A stretch of 48,963 nt of DNA. Source: a virus. The stretch is from IMG/VR virus record IMGVR_UViG_3300050821_004409, positions 1 to 48,963 of that record; one strand, given 5' to 3'. A program made the position numbers and the translations under genes. Positions 32,463 through 40,114 of the stretch are shown here, piece after piece; the first letter of the stretch is position 1; each line of letters begins with the position of its first letter. The notes under the pieces were generated by a model that was not told the origin of the DNA, did no database searches, and worked only from the letters and a program-made list of their open reading frames with translations.

Positions 32463-32908
32463 GAGATTTATGGTTGGAACGCGAGAATGAATTAAAAATA
32501 CCTTCCTGGGTAAATAATAAATTTTTAAATGGTGCCAGAACCATGAGGCATTTAAAGTATATAAGCTATTTATCCGATGATGAGCTGCAAATTTTAATAG
32601 ATAAAGGAAAGGAAGGTTATAAACCAATAGCTTTTGAATATTTATCGAGAGATGCTCAAGATGTAGTGATGACACCCGCGAAAGGCGCTTGCTGGACGCA
32701 TGATAGTGAATTTGTTATATATGAAGGAAATATTTTATGTTTTAAGGACACTTCTTTTTCATCCATTAAAAAGCAAAGCAGGATTAAAGGAATGATAAAT
32801 TATGTTTCTTTTAAGGTACGATATGCATGGCTAGAAATTAAAGATAGAGTTATTTATTTGTTCACAGGTAAAACAGGTAGATATAATTGTGATTGTGATG
32901 ATTATTAA
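32459..32908 (+). CDS. Hypothetical protein
   Basis: The 149-residue product is coupled to the preceding gene through ATGA. It has a helical first half (YISYLSDDELQILIDKGKEG), a beta-like middle (CWTHDSEFVIYEGNILCF) and a C-terminal hydrophobic beta segment ending in CDCDD. No family is recognised. Confidence 0.5.
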   Translation: MRDLWLERENELKIPSWVNNKFLNGARTMRHLKYISYLSDDELQILIDKGKEGYKPIAFEYLSRDAQDVVMTPAKGACWTHDSEFVIYEGNILCFKDTSFSSIKKQSRIKGMINYVSFKVRYAWLEIKDRVIYLFTGKTGRYNCDCDDY

Positions 32909-32928
32909 GATATGTTAGGAGATAAAAT

Positions 32929-33477
32929 ATGTTAACTTGTAATGATGAAACAGTAATTGAAAGTTTCAATTCAAAATTATTGGCTATAGAAAGCAGTATG
33001 GATAAAATTCAGAAAGCTATTCTAAAAAAAATAGTACTTACTAATCACGAACTTGCTAAAGAATTGGTGAACTGTAAGAATAAAATGATTCTCGTAGAAA
33101 GGAAGCTTTTACAAGAAATAATGGACGGCGCCGTTTCTAGCGAGATAAAATTAATTACAGAAAAAATTGTTACTTATAAAAATATTATTAATGACCTAAG
33201 TACATCCGTATGTAAAATTACTTTACCAGATGAGATGGAACAGATATGTATATTAAATGATAGTTTAAACGAAAGAATGAGAAACATATGTAAGCAAACT
33301 GATAATATTTCTCCTGAGCCACAGGCTGATACTTCAGTAAAGTATGATAGCGAAACAGTTAAAAACAACTTCCTACATCTATATTCAGCCCATGAAGAAG
33401 GAAATAAATTACTTAAGCATATGCAGTTTAATCTTCATGTTGAATGGGATGAAAATGGAAAACCAAAGCTTAACTGA
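32929..33477 (+). CDS. Hypothetical coiled-coil protein
   Basis: The 182-residue product is largely helical with heptad-type spacing (SKLLAIESSMDKIQKAILKKI, CKNKMILVERKLLQEIM, EKIVTYKNIINDL), suggesting a long coiled coil. It has a taggag site. Its end overlaps the next gene by about 23 bases. Confidence 0.5.
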   Translation: MLTCNDETVIESFNSKLLAIESSMDKIQKAILKKIVLTNHELAKELVNCKNKMILVERKLLQEIMDGAVSSEIKLITEKIVTYKNIINDLSTSVCKITLPDEMEQICILNDSLNERMRNICKQTDNISPEPQADTSVKYDSETVKNNFLHLYSAHEEGNKLLKHMQFNLHVEWDENGKPKLN

Positions 33478-34096
33478 TAGTCAAGATAAACTCTATAACT
33501 ACATCACGGTTGGTGTAGAAAAGGCAGAAGAATGTGTCTTAAATGGATGGGAACCAATGCATACATTCAAGTTTAGAGGAATAGATTACGAAATGATGAG
33601 AAAGGAAATAACGGAAGATAAATATATAGTTTGCCATAATTGTTCTATAGATTCAGGAACATCTGATATTGATAGTTACAAATTAAAGATTGTAAGTGAA
33701 TTCCCTAACTTTGACATAAAAAACGCTATCATTAATTTATATCATTTTACTCTGAAACATTCCGCTTGTTACGAAAAAGACCATTGGAGAGATTGGTCGT
33801 TTGTGATAATGAGAAAAAGTCAAATAACAGATGAAATAGAAGATAAGTTTTTAGAGAGTGACACCACCTTAGCGCGGTGGAGTCATATTGTATGTTCCGA
33901 GTGTACAGTTAAGATTGAAATGGACGGTAAAAATTTTGAGTTATCGGCAGTTAAATTGTATCTATTTCTAAAAAATCATACTCATTGGAATGGTCTATCT
34001 TTACATGATATACGTTCTGATGAGTATTACTTTAATCATAAAAATGAAGAAATAGAGGAAAGCCTGTTGCAAAAATATTTAGAATTATTAAGGTAA
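33455..34096 (+). CDS. Hypothetical two-CxxC protein
   Basis: The start is uncertain: ATG 33449 and 33455 are both possible, within the end of the preceding gene. The product of about 213 residues carries CHNC and, later, CSEC, each followed by an acidic beta stretch; the second is followed by NFELSAVKLYLFLKNHTHW. Two CxxC pairs could bind one zinc ion. The second module resembles that of the 30493 gene. Confidence 0.5.
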   Translation: MENQSLTDSQDKLYNYITVGVEKAEECVLNGWEPMHTFKFRGIDYEMMRKEITEDKYIVCHNCSIDSGTSDIDSYKLKIVSEFPNFDIKNAIINLYHFTLKHSACYEKDHWRDWSFVIMRKSQITDEIEDKFLESDTTLARWSHIVCSECTVKIEMDGKNFELSAVKLYLFLKNHTHWNGLSLHDIRSDEYYFNHKNEEIEESLLQKYLELLR

Positions 34097-34100
34097 GATA

Positions 34101-34415
34101 ATGAAAACAATAAATACTCATTGTGTCGATAAGAATTATTCTTCTACCCTTGTGACTGGGATGAGTGAAGGAAAGTATACGCTCCTTTGCATAAAATGCA
34201 CCACATGTGGCGAATTAGTTCTATGGGAAGATAAAGACAAAGAATGTCCTGGGATGCCTACGCATGTTTTTGAGCGCTCCATTATAACGAGGGACCGAGA
34301 AAATTATTATTGTAGTTATATTGATTCCTTTAAATGCGTTCAATGCAAGAAGATTATGCCGTACGCTGAGCTAGAAAAAAAGTGTGATGGATTCTTACGG
34401 AAAGTTAAAACTTAA
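34101..34415 (+). CDS. Small zinc-ribbon protein
   Basis: The 104-residue product has CIKCTTC in the first half and CVQC in the second, followed by KKC near the end. This is enough for two zinc sites. Each cluster is followed by a similar turn (GELVLWEDKDKECPG and KKIMPYAELEKKCDG), so the protein is an internal duplication. It is followed by a convergent gene whose end overlaps its own by 11 bp. Confidence 0.55.
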   Translation: MKTINTHCVDKNYSSTLVTGMSEGKYTLLCIKCTTCGELVLWEDKDKECPGMPTHVFERSIITRDRENYYCSYIDSFKCVQCKKIMPYAELEKKCDGFLRKVKT

Positions 34416-34692
34416 ATTTCTTTTCCTGTAAGCATTTATTTATCAATGTCCTTTCTCTATGGCTAGCCATGATTTCTTCGGTAATCTTCATAGATTGTCT
34501 TTCTATTTGGTGTTGATATTGCTGATACTGGAATAAGCTATCCGTGTGATGTTTCTTTCCGGCCGCTCTTTCCATTTGATGCATTAGGTCTTTGACTGCT
34601 AATCCTTCATTAGCTTGACGAAGGATTCTGTCCCAGTCTCTAGATTGGCAGATAGATGGTTTTTGCTTGATGGGCAGAATATCTTTTTGCAT
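34405..34692 (-). CDS. Hypothetical helical protein
   Basis: The 95-residue minus-strand gene has a good ribosome binding site (aggaagg, five bases before ATG). The product is helical and rich in Gln, His and Lys (DWDRILRQANEGLAVKDLMHQMERAAGKKHH). It lies between accessory genes and the large terminase and is transcribed away from the latter. No family is recognised. Confidence 0.55.
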   Translation of the reverse strand: MQKDILPIKQKPSICQSRDWDRILRQANEGLAVKDLMHQMERAAGKKHHTDSLFQYQQYQHQIERQSMKITEEIMASHRERTLINKCLQEKKFKF

Positions 34693-34724
34693 AATAACCT
34701 TCCTGGTTCATATGTCTTACAAAG

Positions 34725-34754
34725 TTGACATATTGATTAATTTTATATTAATAT
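34725..34754 (+). promoter_or_regulatory. Promoter candidate for the terminase operon
   Basis: GTTGACATA with TTGACA at 34725-34730 and TAATAT (34749-34754) at 18 bases. A TATGAT follows at 34754. The GTTGACATA start is shared with the candidates before the outer-membrane gene and the portal. Confidence 0.5.
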
Positions 34755-34852
34755 ATGATATATAACAATAGGAGCGATAGCTGGTAGTAGAAGCCTAAAA
34801 GCTCATTCGTGATGTTGCTTTTTGTATTTATAATTGGTAAAATTTTCAGGTG

Positions 34853-34930
34853 GGGATACGAAGATGGCCAAGTCTGAAAGATATTTCCAAACATGCGGGA
34901 ATGTCTCTTTTTCATAAAAAGTGGTATCCC
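34853..34930 (+). ncRNA. Candidate cloverleaf-like leader before the large terminase
   Basis: The 316-base stretch 34693-35008 has no convincing gene. GGGATAC (34853-34859) pairs with GTATCCC (34924-34930), a span of 78 bases. Inside are short stems AGA/TCT, GAAA/TTTC, ACAT/ATGT and CTTTTT/AAAAAG. The span is tRNA-sized but no anticodon arm or T-loop fits, so it is at best a tRNA-like or decayed element. A GTGTT/AACAC hairpin follows at 34943-34961. Confidence 0.3.
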
Positions 34931-34942
34931 TATGCAGTAGCG

Positions 34943-34957
34943 GTGTTGGGTAGTGAA
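34943..34957 (+). repeat. 15-bp intergenic motif, copy 2
   Basis: GTGTTGGGTAGTGAA differs in one base from 22285-22299. Here it forms the 5' part and loop of the hairpin GTGTT/AACAC in the leader of the large terminase gene. Confidence 0.5.
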
Positions 34958-35008
34958 ACACATCTGGCCTATTGCTCCTTCTAGTATTACCATCTACCAT
35001 ACTCACCT

Positions 35009-36628
35009 ATGCAATCATTACAATTACCAGAATTCTCAGCAGAAGAACTAACATACGTTGAAGAATATAATAAAAGAGAGTTAGCTACCAATTCATTACA
35101 TGAGTTTGCGCGTCAAGCGTGGAGCCATGTGGAAGGGGATATCCCTTTCATTGATGGATGGCACATAGGGGCTATCTGTGAGCACCTAGAAGCCGTGGTA
35201 AGGCGTGAAATACGCAATCTACTTATATTAATTCCTCCCCGCTGTATGAAGTCTACGTTAGTTTCTGTGATGTGGCCCGCTTGGGTATGGATACATGCGC
35301 CTCAGGAAAGATTCCTATTTACTTCCTATGCTGCTTCTCTATCGAGACGCGATTCTTTAGGGTGTAGACGCTTAATTATGTCCGAGTGGTATCAGGCTAG
35401 ATGGGGAGACAGATATAAGTTAAGAAAAGACCAGAACACTAAAGGGAGATTCGATAACGATATGAATGGGTATCGGTTGGCTACTTCTGTTATGGGTTCT
35501 TCGACAGGAGAAGGGGGAAGCTTCCTGGTATTTGATGATGCTAACAATGCTAAGGATGGAGAGTCAGAAGTAAAGCGCGAAGGTACAAATGACTGGTGGT
35601 CGCAGGTGATGAGTACTCGGCTTAACGACCCTAAAAAAGGATGTAAAGTTGGAGTGCAACAGCGCCTTCATGAGAGAGATTTAGCGGGTTACATCATGGA
35701 AAATGATGTATATAAGCAATGGACACGCTTAATCTTGCCAATGGAATTTGAAGGGTCGAGAAAAGCTAAGACTATTATTCTTCCTTCTACTAAAGGAAAG
35801 ATATGGGAAGACCCTCGCACCAAAGAAGGTGAACTTTTATGGGAACCAAGAATAGGCAAGCATGAATTAAAAGTTCTTAAGGCAGAACTGAGAACAGAAT
35901 ATCGCATAGCTGGCCAGTTACAACAACGGCCAGCTCCGGCATCAGGTGGCATTATCAAGAAATCTTGGTTCAAGTGGTGGAAAGAAGAACGTCCGCCTAA
36001 GCTTATTCAGATTATCCAATCGTGGGATACAGCCCTAGAGACTAACGAAACTAATTCTTATTCAGCCTGTACTACGTGGGGTTACTTTTATGATATCCAT
36101 AAAGTACCATGTATAATCTTATTGGCTCTCTGGCGTGGTCGGGTAGAATACCCAGACCTTAGAAAGCTAGCGCGTAATCTCTTTGAAGATTATCGTAATG
36201 ATGGGACGCGTGAGATTACTCCTAATGTGCATCACGCTTCAGATATTGTATTGGTAGAAGCTAAGGCATCAGGGATTTCGCTCATTCAGGATTTCCGTAG
36301 AGGGGGAATAAATGCGTTTAAGTTTGACCCAACCCCTTACGGAGATAAGACACAGAGAGTTCGGGTAGCCAGTGTTTACATAGAAGAGGGTCAGGTATTT
36401 GTACCTGCATTAGGTCCAAGCTATACTTCATTGACGCCAATATCTCACACGTTGTTGGAGCTATGTAGTACATTTGGACCGGACGTTGGCGCTCGAGACG
36501 TAGTGGATACTATGAGTCAAGTAATACTGAGACTTGCGTCTAATGGATTATTAACGCATAGGAAAGACCCTAAACATTTAGAGGGGGCTTCTTCTAGAGC
36601 TAAGGGGGCGTTTTATGATGATTATTAA
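35009..36628 (+). CDS. terL: Terminase large subunit
   Basis: The 539-residue product is a packaging motor. The ATPase part has a Walker A variant PPRCMKST (residues 76-83), typical of podoviral terminases, and Walker B SFLVFDD (171-177). The C-terminal nuclease domain has SWDTA (D340), VEAKASG (E417) and DVVDTMS (D497/D500), the three acidic motifs of the RNase H-like fold. All key residues are present and the length is normal. It would pump DNA through the portal at 41130. The small subunit is not adjacent; the DUF5681-like protein at 25037 is the only candidate. Confidence 0.92.
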   Translation: MQSLQLPEFSAEELTYVEEYNKRELATNSLHEFARQAWSHVEGDIPFIDGWHIGAICEHLEAVVRREIRNLLILIPPRCMKSTLVSVMWPAWVWIHAPQERFLFTSYAASLSRRDSLGCRRLIMSEWYQARWGDRYKLRKDQNTKGRFDNDMNGYRLATSVMGSSTGEGGSFLVFDDANNAKDGESEVKREGTNDWWSQVMSTRLNDPKKGCKVGVQQRLHERDLAGYIMENDVYKQWTRLILPMEFEGSRKAKTIILPSTKGKIWEDPRTKEGELLWEPRIGKHELKVLKAELRTEYRIAGQLQQRPAPASGGIIKKSWFKWWKEERPPKLIQIIQSWDTALETNETNSYSACTTWGYFYDIHKVPCIILLALWRGRVEYPDLRKLARNLFEDYRNDGTREITPNVHHASDIVLVEAKASGISLIQDFRRGGINAFKFDPTPYGDKTQRVRVASVYIEEGQVFVPALGPSYTSLTPISHTLLELCSTFGPDVGARDVVDTMSQVILRLASNGLLTHRKDPKHLEGASSRAKGAFYDDY

Positions 36629-36639
36629 GAGAGCAACCA

Positions 36640-37740
36640 ATGCGTAACTTAGCTTCCATTCGAGTTATTAAAGAAATAAATCCCATTGAAGGCGCTGATA
36701 ATATTGAACAGGCCATCATTGATGGTTGGAGCTGTGTAGTTAAGAAGGGAGATTTCATTGTAGGACAATCCTGCGTTTATTTTGAAATAGATTCTTTCTT
36801 ACCTATTAGGCCAGAGTTTGAATTCTTAAGGAAAAGCTCTTACCGTAAGATGGGAGACCAAGAAGGGTTTAGACTAAAGACAATTAGATTGAAAGGAACT
36901 TTGTCGCAAGGATTAGCGTTACCGCTTTCTATTTTGGACGCTATCATTGACGAAGAAGGTAAAACGCCCGCAGTTACTAACGGTTGCGAATCTTGGAAGG
37001 AATGGAACCAAAAAAACTATCACGTCTATTTTCCAGTAGGGAGAGATGTTACTGAATTTTTAGGCGTCATTAAATACGACCCACCTATCCCCGCGCAATT
37101 AGCAGGCATAGCCAAAGGAAACTTTCCTTCCTTCATTAGAAAAACAGACCAAGAAAGAATTCAGAACCTATGGGATAAAGTTAAAGAGATGCCAGATTCA
37201 TGGGAGGTAACCGAAAAACTGGATGGTGCAAGTTGTACGTATTATTGGAATGAAGGCATTTTTGGAGTCTGTTCTCGTAATATGGAACTCATAGAGAATG
37301 AAGACAATACCTTATGGAAAATAGCAAAAAGATACAATATTGAAGAATTGTTGAAAACTTATGGAAAAAATGTAGCATTACAAGGAGAGGTAATTGGAGA
37401 AGGTATCCAAGGTAATCCATATAAAATAAAAGGACAGGATTTTTATTTATTTGATATATGGGATATTGATAAGCAAGAGTATTATCCCCAGGATGAGCGG
37501 TGCGCCCTTCATTTACAATGGGAGCGCCTTAGCGGTATGAAACGTGCACCTATTATATGTTTTCCTTTACCTATTAGCGAAAGCTTTAATCAGGGAATTA
37601 ATGATATGTTAGAGTTCGCAGATGACGAGTCTTGCGTAGGAGATTGGCTAGCTCGCGAAGGGGTTGTGTTTAAATCTTTAAATGGTAAATTTAGTTTTAA
37701 AGTAATATCTAACGCATATCTATTGAAGAATGATTTATAA
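36640..37740 (+). CDS. RNA ligase, Rnl5 (DRB0094) type
   Basis: The 366-residue product joins RNA (or RNA-DNA) ends through an AMP intermediate. The N-terminal 150 residues (LASIRVIKEINPIEGADNIEQAIIDGW, then VYFEIDSFLP) match the OB domain of the Deinococcus DraRnl-type ligases (TIGR02306). All nucleotidyltransferase motifs are present: I EKLDGAS with nucleophile K193, Ia SRN, III LQGEVIGEGIQGN (E250), IIIa FDIW, IV EGVVFKS (340-346), and V SFKVIS (K354). DraRnl seals nicks with a 3' ribonucleotide. The gene follows the terminase by 11 bases and is co-transcribed. It may repair the phage tRNA, host tRNAs cut in defence, or nicks in DNA-RNA duplexes. Confidence 0.85.
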   Translation: MRNLASIRVIKEINPIEGADNIEQAIIDGWSCVVKKGDFIVGQSCVYFEIDSFLPIRPEFEFLRKSSYRKMGDQEGFRLKTIRLKGTLSQGLALPLSILDAIIDEEGKTPAVTNGCESWKEWNQKNYHVYFPVGRDVTEFLGVIKYDPPIPAQLAGIAKGNFPSFIRKTDQERIQNLWDKVKEMPDSWEVTEKLDGASCTYYWNEGIFGVCSRNMELIENEDNTLWKIAKRYNIEELLKTYGKNVALQGEVIGEGIQGNPYKIKGQDFYLFDIWDIDKQEYYPQDERCALHLQWERLSGMKRAPIICFPLPISESFNQGINDMLEFADDESCVGDWLAREGVVFKSLNGKFSFKVISNAYLLKNDL

Positions 37741-37741
37741 G

Positions 37742-37834
37742 TTGACATACTTACAATAATATAAATACCATTGGTCTAAACATTACCGTATTGAATTCTA
37801 CCTTCAATATTATTACTAATAACTGTAATTACAG
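37742..37834 (+). promoter_or_regulatory. Promoter and palindrome before the outer-membrane gene
   Basis: GTTGACATACTTA with TTGACA at 37742-37747 resembles the portal promoter. A clear -10 is not assigned. A perfect 12-bp palindrome CTGTAATTACAG lies at 37823-37834, directly before the ribosome binding site, and may be an operator. Confidence 0.4.
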
Positions 37835-37846
37835 ATAGGAATATTT

Positions 37847-38524
37847 ATGAAACACTTTAAATTATTAGCAGCTGCCATTCTGATGCTAAGCGCATCTACC
37901 GTTAAGGCTGACGATTATTTAGAAAAAATGAAAGCTGGCCCTCTGGAAGGTCTCTACATAGGAGTATCGTTCCAGGCCCACTGTATGGATTTTAAGGGAA
38001 ACTTCGGAAACAACATTGCTCCAAATATGAATGCTTATGTAGGTTTAAAGGTTGCCGAATCGCTAGGAATAGAAGGCGGTTACGAAACTGCTAACATAAG
38101 TACCTCTATCTTAAAGAGTGGCCACACTGCTGTGGTTAACAATGGTCATCCTGGACCTAGAACTATAACTAGGTTCCCTGGAATTTTTAAAAGCACAGCT
38201 AAATTAAGAGGGCCATATCTGGAAGCGGTAGGATTTTTTGCTCCTTACGAAGAGTCTTCCATAAAGCTGATGGGAGGTTTTGGTATATCAAGTATTCGAG
38301 GCACATTTGAGCATCAGATTTTACAATTAAGCGGCTTAAATAAATATAGCGGCGGAAATAAGTTGAGCCAACGTAAATCAGTTCTGCGGTTAGTGGGTGG
38401 ACTTCAATATATGTTTGATGACCATTTCGGTGCTAGAGCTACTGTACGATGGGTTAACACTGCTAAGATTGCAACATTTGCTAATACCACTTCTTATGGA
38501 TTTGGAGTAGTTTGGGCTTTTTGA
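37847..38524 (+). CDS. Outer-membrane beta-barrel protein with signal peptide
   Basis: The 225-residue precursor has a clear signal peptide (KHFKLLAAAILMLSASTVKA, cleavage after A21). The mature 204 residues alternate hydrophobic and polar positions in amphipathic strands (GLYIGVSFQAH, MNAYVGLKVAESLGIEGGYE, SSIKLMGGFGISSIRG, RLVGGLQYMF, GARATVRWV). The chain ends SYGFGVVWAF with a terminal Phe, the signature recognised by the BAM machinery. It is an eight-strand OmpA/opacity-type barrel. Phage-borne barrels such as Lom change the lysogen surface or block superinfection. That role is inference. It has its own promoter, so it may be expressed separately from virion genes. Confidence 0.8.
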   Translation: MKHFKLLAAAILMLSASTVKADDYLEKMKAGPLEGLYIGVSFQAHCMDFKGNFGNNIAPNMNAYVGLKVAESLGIEGGYETANISTSILKSGHTAVVNNGHPGPRTITRFPGIFKSTAKLRGPYLEAVGFFAPYEESSIKLMGGFGISSIRGTFEHQILQLSGLNKYSGGNKLSQRKSVLRLVGGLQYMFDDHFGARATVRWVNTAKIATFANTTSYGFGVVWAF

Positions 38525-38530
38525 ATAAAG

Positions 38531-38562
38531 CAACGTTAGGGGATACATATCCCCTAACGTTG
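38531..38562. terminator. Perfect 15-bp inverted repeat between convergent operons
   Basis: CAACGTTAGGGGATA (38531-38545) and its exact complement (38548-38562) are separated by two bases; the hairpin would open to a loop of about four to eight bases. It lies between the outer-membrane gene and the convergent minus-strand operon. There is no T-tract on the plus strand; on the minus strand it is followed by CTTTATTC. It is a bidirectional terminator or a protein-binding palindrome. Confidence 0.55.
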
Positions 38563-38615
38563 GCGATAACGCTAGTAGCATTGAGTGGTATTTACTGGCG
38601 AGTTCGTTCCCCATT

Positions 38616-38695
38616 GTTTCTAGACCTAGAAACTGTAAACCCTTAGCACATGCATGTATCGCTGTCTAGACTTATAAACGGACTATTCTAGACTT
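38616..38695. repeat. Palindrome-rich cluster with TCTAGAC repeats
   Basis: Within 38525-38739, which has no gene, lie GTTTCTAG/CTAGAAAC (38616-38633), the perfect palindrome ACATGCATGT (38648-38657) and TCTAGACTT twice (38665-38673 and 38687-38695, 22 bp apart), plus a third TCTAGAC at 38619. GAATAG/CTATTC follows at 38721-38745. The spacing suggests a multimeric protein-binding site. The function is unknown. Confidence 0.5.
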
Positions 38696-38739
38696 TCGCT
38701 CACTAACGTTACCGATTCCAGAATAGCATAACATTTATA

Positions 38740-39030
38740 CTATTCCAAAATTTTTTTATCTTTAATAAAATCAGTTTTTTGCTTATTTGGAATATGCGCG
38801 CCTAGAAGAGTATCGGCAGGCACATCGTATGTATTATCATCTTTAATGATAAACAGTATGGGTGCCTGACCTAACATTTCCCAGTTACGACCTAAATCGC
38901 AAGATTGCATGAATTTAGCTATGTCTTTGGTGATTAATCTTTCCCATGACTTATGTAATTTGGCTGCACGCAGAGCTTCTATGCCTGTATAGATAGTTCC
39001 TTTGATTTGTATACCCACTATTTCTTGCAT
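38740..39030 (-). CDS. Hypothetical protein
   Basis: The 96-residue product is the last gene of the leftward operon and starts one base before the stop of its neighbour at 39031. It has an alpha/beta look (IVGIQIKGTIYTGIEALRAAKLH, then NWEMLGQAPILFIIKDDNTYDV) and a Lys-rich C-terminus. No family is recognised. Confidence 0.55.
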   Translation of the reverse strand: MQEIVGIQIKGTIYTGIEALRAAKLHKSWERLITKDIAKFMQSCDLGRNWEMLGQAPILFIIKDDNTYDVPADTLLGAHIPNKQKTDFIKDKKILE

Positions 39031-39300
39031 TTAGCCCTCCTGAATCATTTTCAATACTTCATTCACTTTTATACAGTATTCGTGGAATTGATTAAAGGTC
39101 AGCGTAAAACAATCTTTGGTGATTATGGTAATTTCATGATGAGAAGAACTAGATTGATATATAACAGTAATCTCTCTTTGACGACCGTTAAATATAGGGC
39201 TACCGTCTTCCGTTCTTGCTACCTCTTCACTGTCTGGCGTCAAATTAAATTTATATATCTCTTTAGTCTGGGTCTCGCAAGTAATTATTTTGTCTATCAT
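39031..39300 (-). CDS. Hypothetical protein sharing a peptide with the portal
   Basis: The 89-residue product contains SEEVARTEDGSPIFNG (residues 24-39). The portal's N-terminus has IEEVGRTEDGSPIFDV. At DNA level 34 of 39 bases agree (39190-39228 and 41220-41258), with four of five differences synonymous. The rest of the protein is beta-rich (REITVIYQSSSSHHEITIITKD) with a helical end. The shared peptide may be a docking or regulatory epitope. Otherwise no domain is recognised. Confidence 0.55.
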   Translation of the reverse strand: MIDKIITCETQTKEIYKFNLTPDSEEVARTEDGSPIFNGRQREITVIYQSSSSHHEITIITKDCFTLTFNQFHEYCIKVNEVLKMIQEG

Positions 39301-39329
39301 TTTATAACTCCCTAATTAAATCTTTACCG

Positions 39330-39608
39330 TCATATTTTCAAATGTATCGCTTTGTTTTGTAATATTTTCTCTAATCTTCCTTTAAGGCAATTTTTAAATG
39401 TACTAATCATCTTTTGTGAAAATTCTTCTACGAATTCTGGAATATCTTTCGGATCATTTATGTCTGCACTCTCAGCCATCATTGCTAAAAAAAGAGAAGA
39501 CAGCACAGATAGAGCTGTTCCATAAGAATATGGCTCGAGACAGATATATAATTTTTCAAAAAGTTCTTCTTTTAATTCTAGCTCGGTCTTTTCATCTTCT
39601 TTATTCAT
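39330..39608 (-). CDS. Small helical protein, paralogue of the 39673 gene
   Basis: The 92-residue product (ATG 39608, with a GTG three bases earlier) starts NKEDEKTELELKEELFEKL and is helical, containing a hydrophobic Ala/Ser/Leu segment (GTALSVLSSLFLAMMAES). The 39673 gene starts NKEDKKSLDLVLNEMK and has a matching ALGMAFSGSLCQAIQAA segment. The two are probably paralogues. Function is unknown. Confidence 0.5.
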   Translation of the reverse strand: MNKEDEKTELELKEELFEKLYICLEPYSYGTALSVLSSLFLAMMAESADINDPKDIPEFVEEFSQKMISTFKNCLKGRLEKILQNKAIHLKI

Positions 39609-39672
39609 CACCTTTTTCCTCTAAGTATGTATTACCGTCTCTGTAATATTGCAGGTATGCCGTATTGCGGCC

Positions 39673-39897
39673 TCAATGCTCATATTTGTTCATCTCTACA
39701 CTATTTCTAATAGTTTCTATTGCTGCTTCCAGGATAAATTCTTTTTTATCAGGAGCTGCCGCCTGTATTGCCTGACAGAGGCTGCCGCTAAAAGCCATTC
39801 CTAGCGCTATCATCGCTATATTTAAAGGGCGTTTATCTAAGATTGTTTTCATTTCATTTAGTACTAAATCAAGACTTTTTTTATCTTCTTTATTCAC
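39673..39897 (-). CDS. Small helical protein
   Basis: The gene starts with GTG 39897, seven bases after aggaag, and overlaps the preceding stop by eight bases. The 74-residue product is helical with a central Ala/Gly-rich amphipathic stretch (NIAMIALGMAFSGSLCQAIQAAA). It is paralogous in layout to the 39330 gene. Confidence 0.5.
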   Translation of the reverse strand: MNKEDKKSLDLVLNEMKTILDKRPLNIAMIALGMAFSGSLCQAIQAAAPDKKEFILEAAIETIRNSVEMNKYEH

Positions 39898-40114
39898 TTA
39901 TTTCTTCCTTCCTTTTGAATATGTTTCTTACATGTACGCGGTCTAATGCCATTGAAGAAACCATGGTACCATATTTATCTGTGATATTTTTTATCTCATT
40001 CTCAAGTTCTTTTATTAATAAGTATTCTCTTAAGGAAAGATCTTCTTCATCTTCAGGACTTATTCCTAATATTTCCAGCAGTCTTCTTTCAAAAGGTTTT
40101 AGAGTATCTAACAT
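39890..40114 (-). CDS. Small charged helical protein
   Basis: The start is set at ATG 40114, which has ggag just upstream and overlaps the preceding stop. The 74-residue product has DTLKPFERRLLEILGISPEDEEDLSLREYL, then a helical region ending in a basic segment. It may be a two-helix DNA- or protein-binding factor. No family is recognised. Confidence 0.5.
   Translation of the reverse strand: MLDTLKPFERRLLEILGISPEDEEDLSLREYLLIKELENEIKNITDKYGTMVSSMALDRVHVRNIFKRKEEISE

Noticed and set aside
34851-34960. tRNA-Tyr
   Set aside because: The 5' part (GGTGGGGATAC...GGCCAAG) resembles tRNA-Tyr, but there is no anticodon stem-loop with GTA, no TTC-loop and no matching acceptor.
34801-35006. Minus-strand frames in the terminase leader
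   Set aside because: They lack ribosome binding sites and lie in the structured leader.
38616-38695. attP site
   Set aside because: Palindromes and repeats resemble arm sites, but no integrase gene is present to use them.
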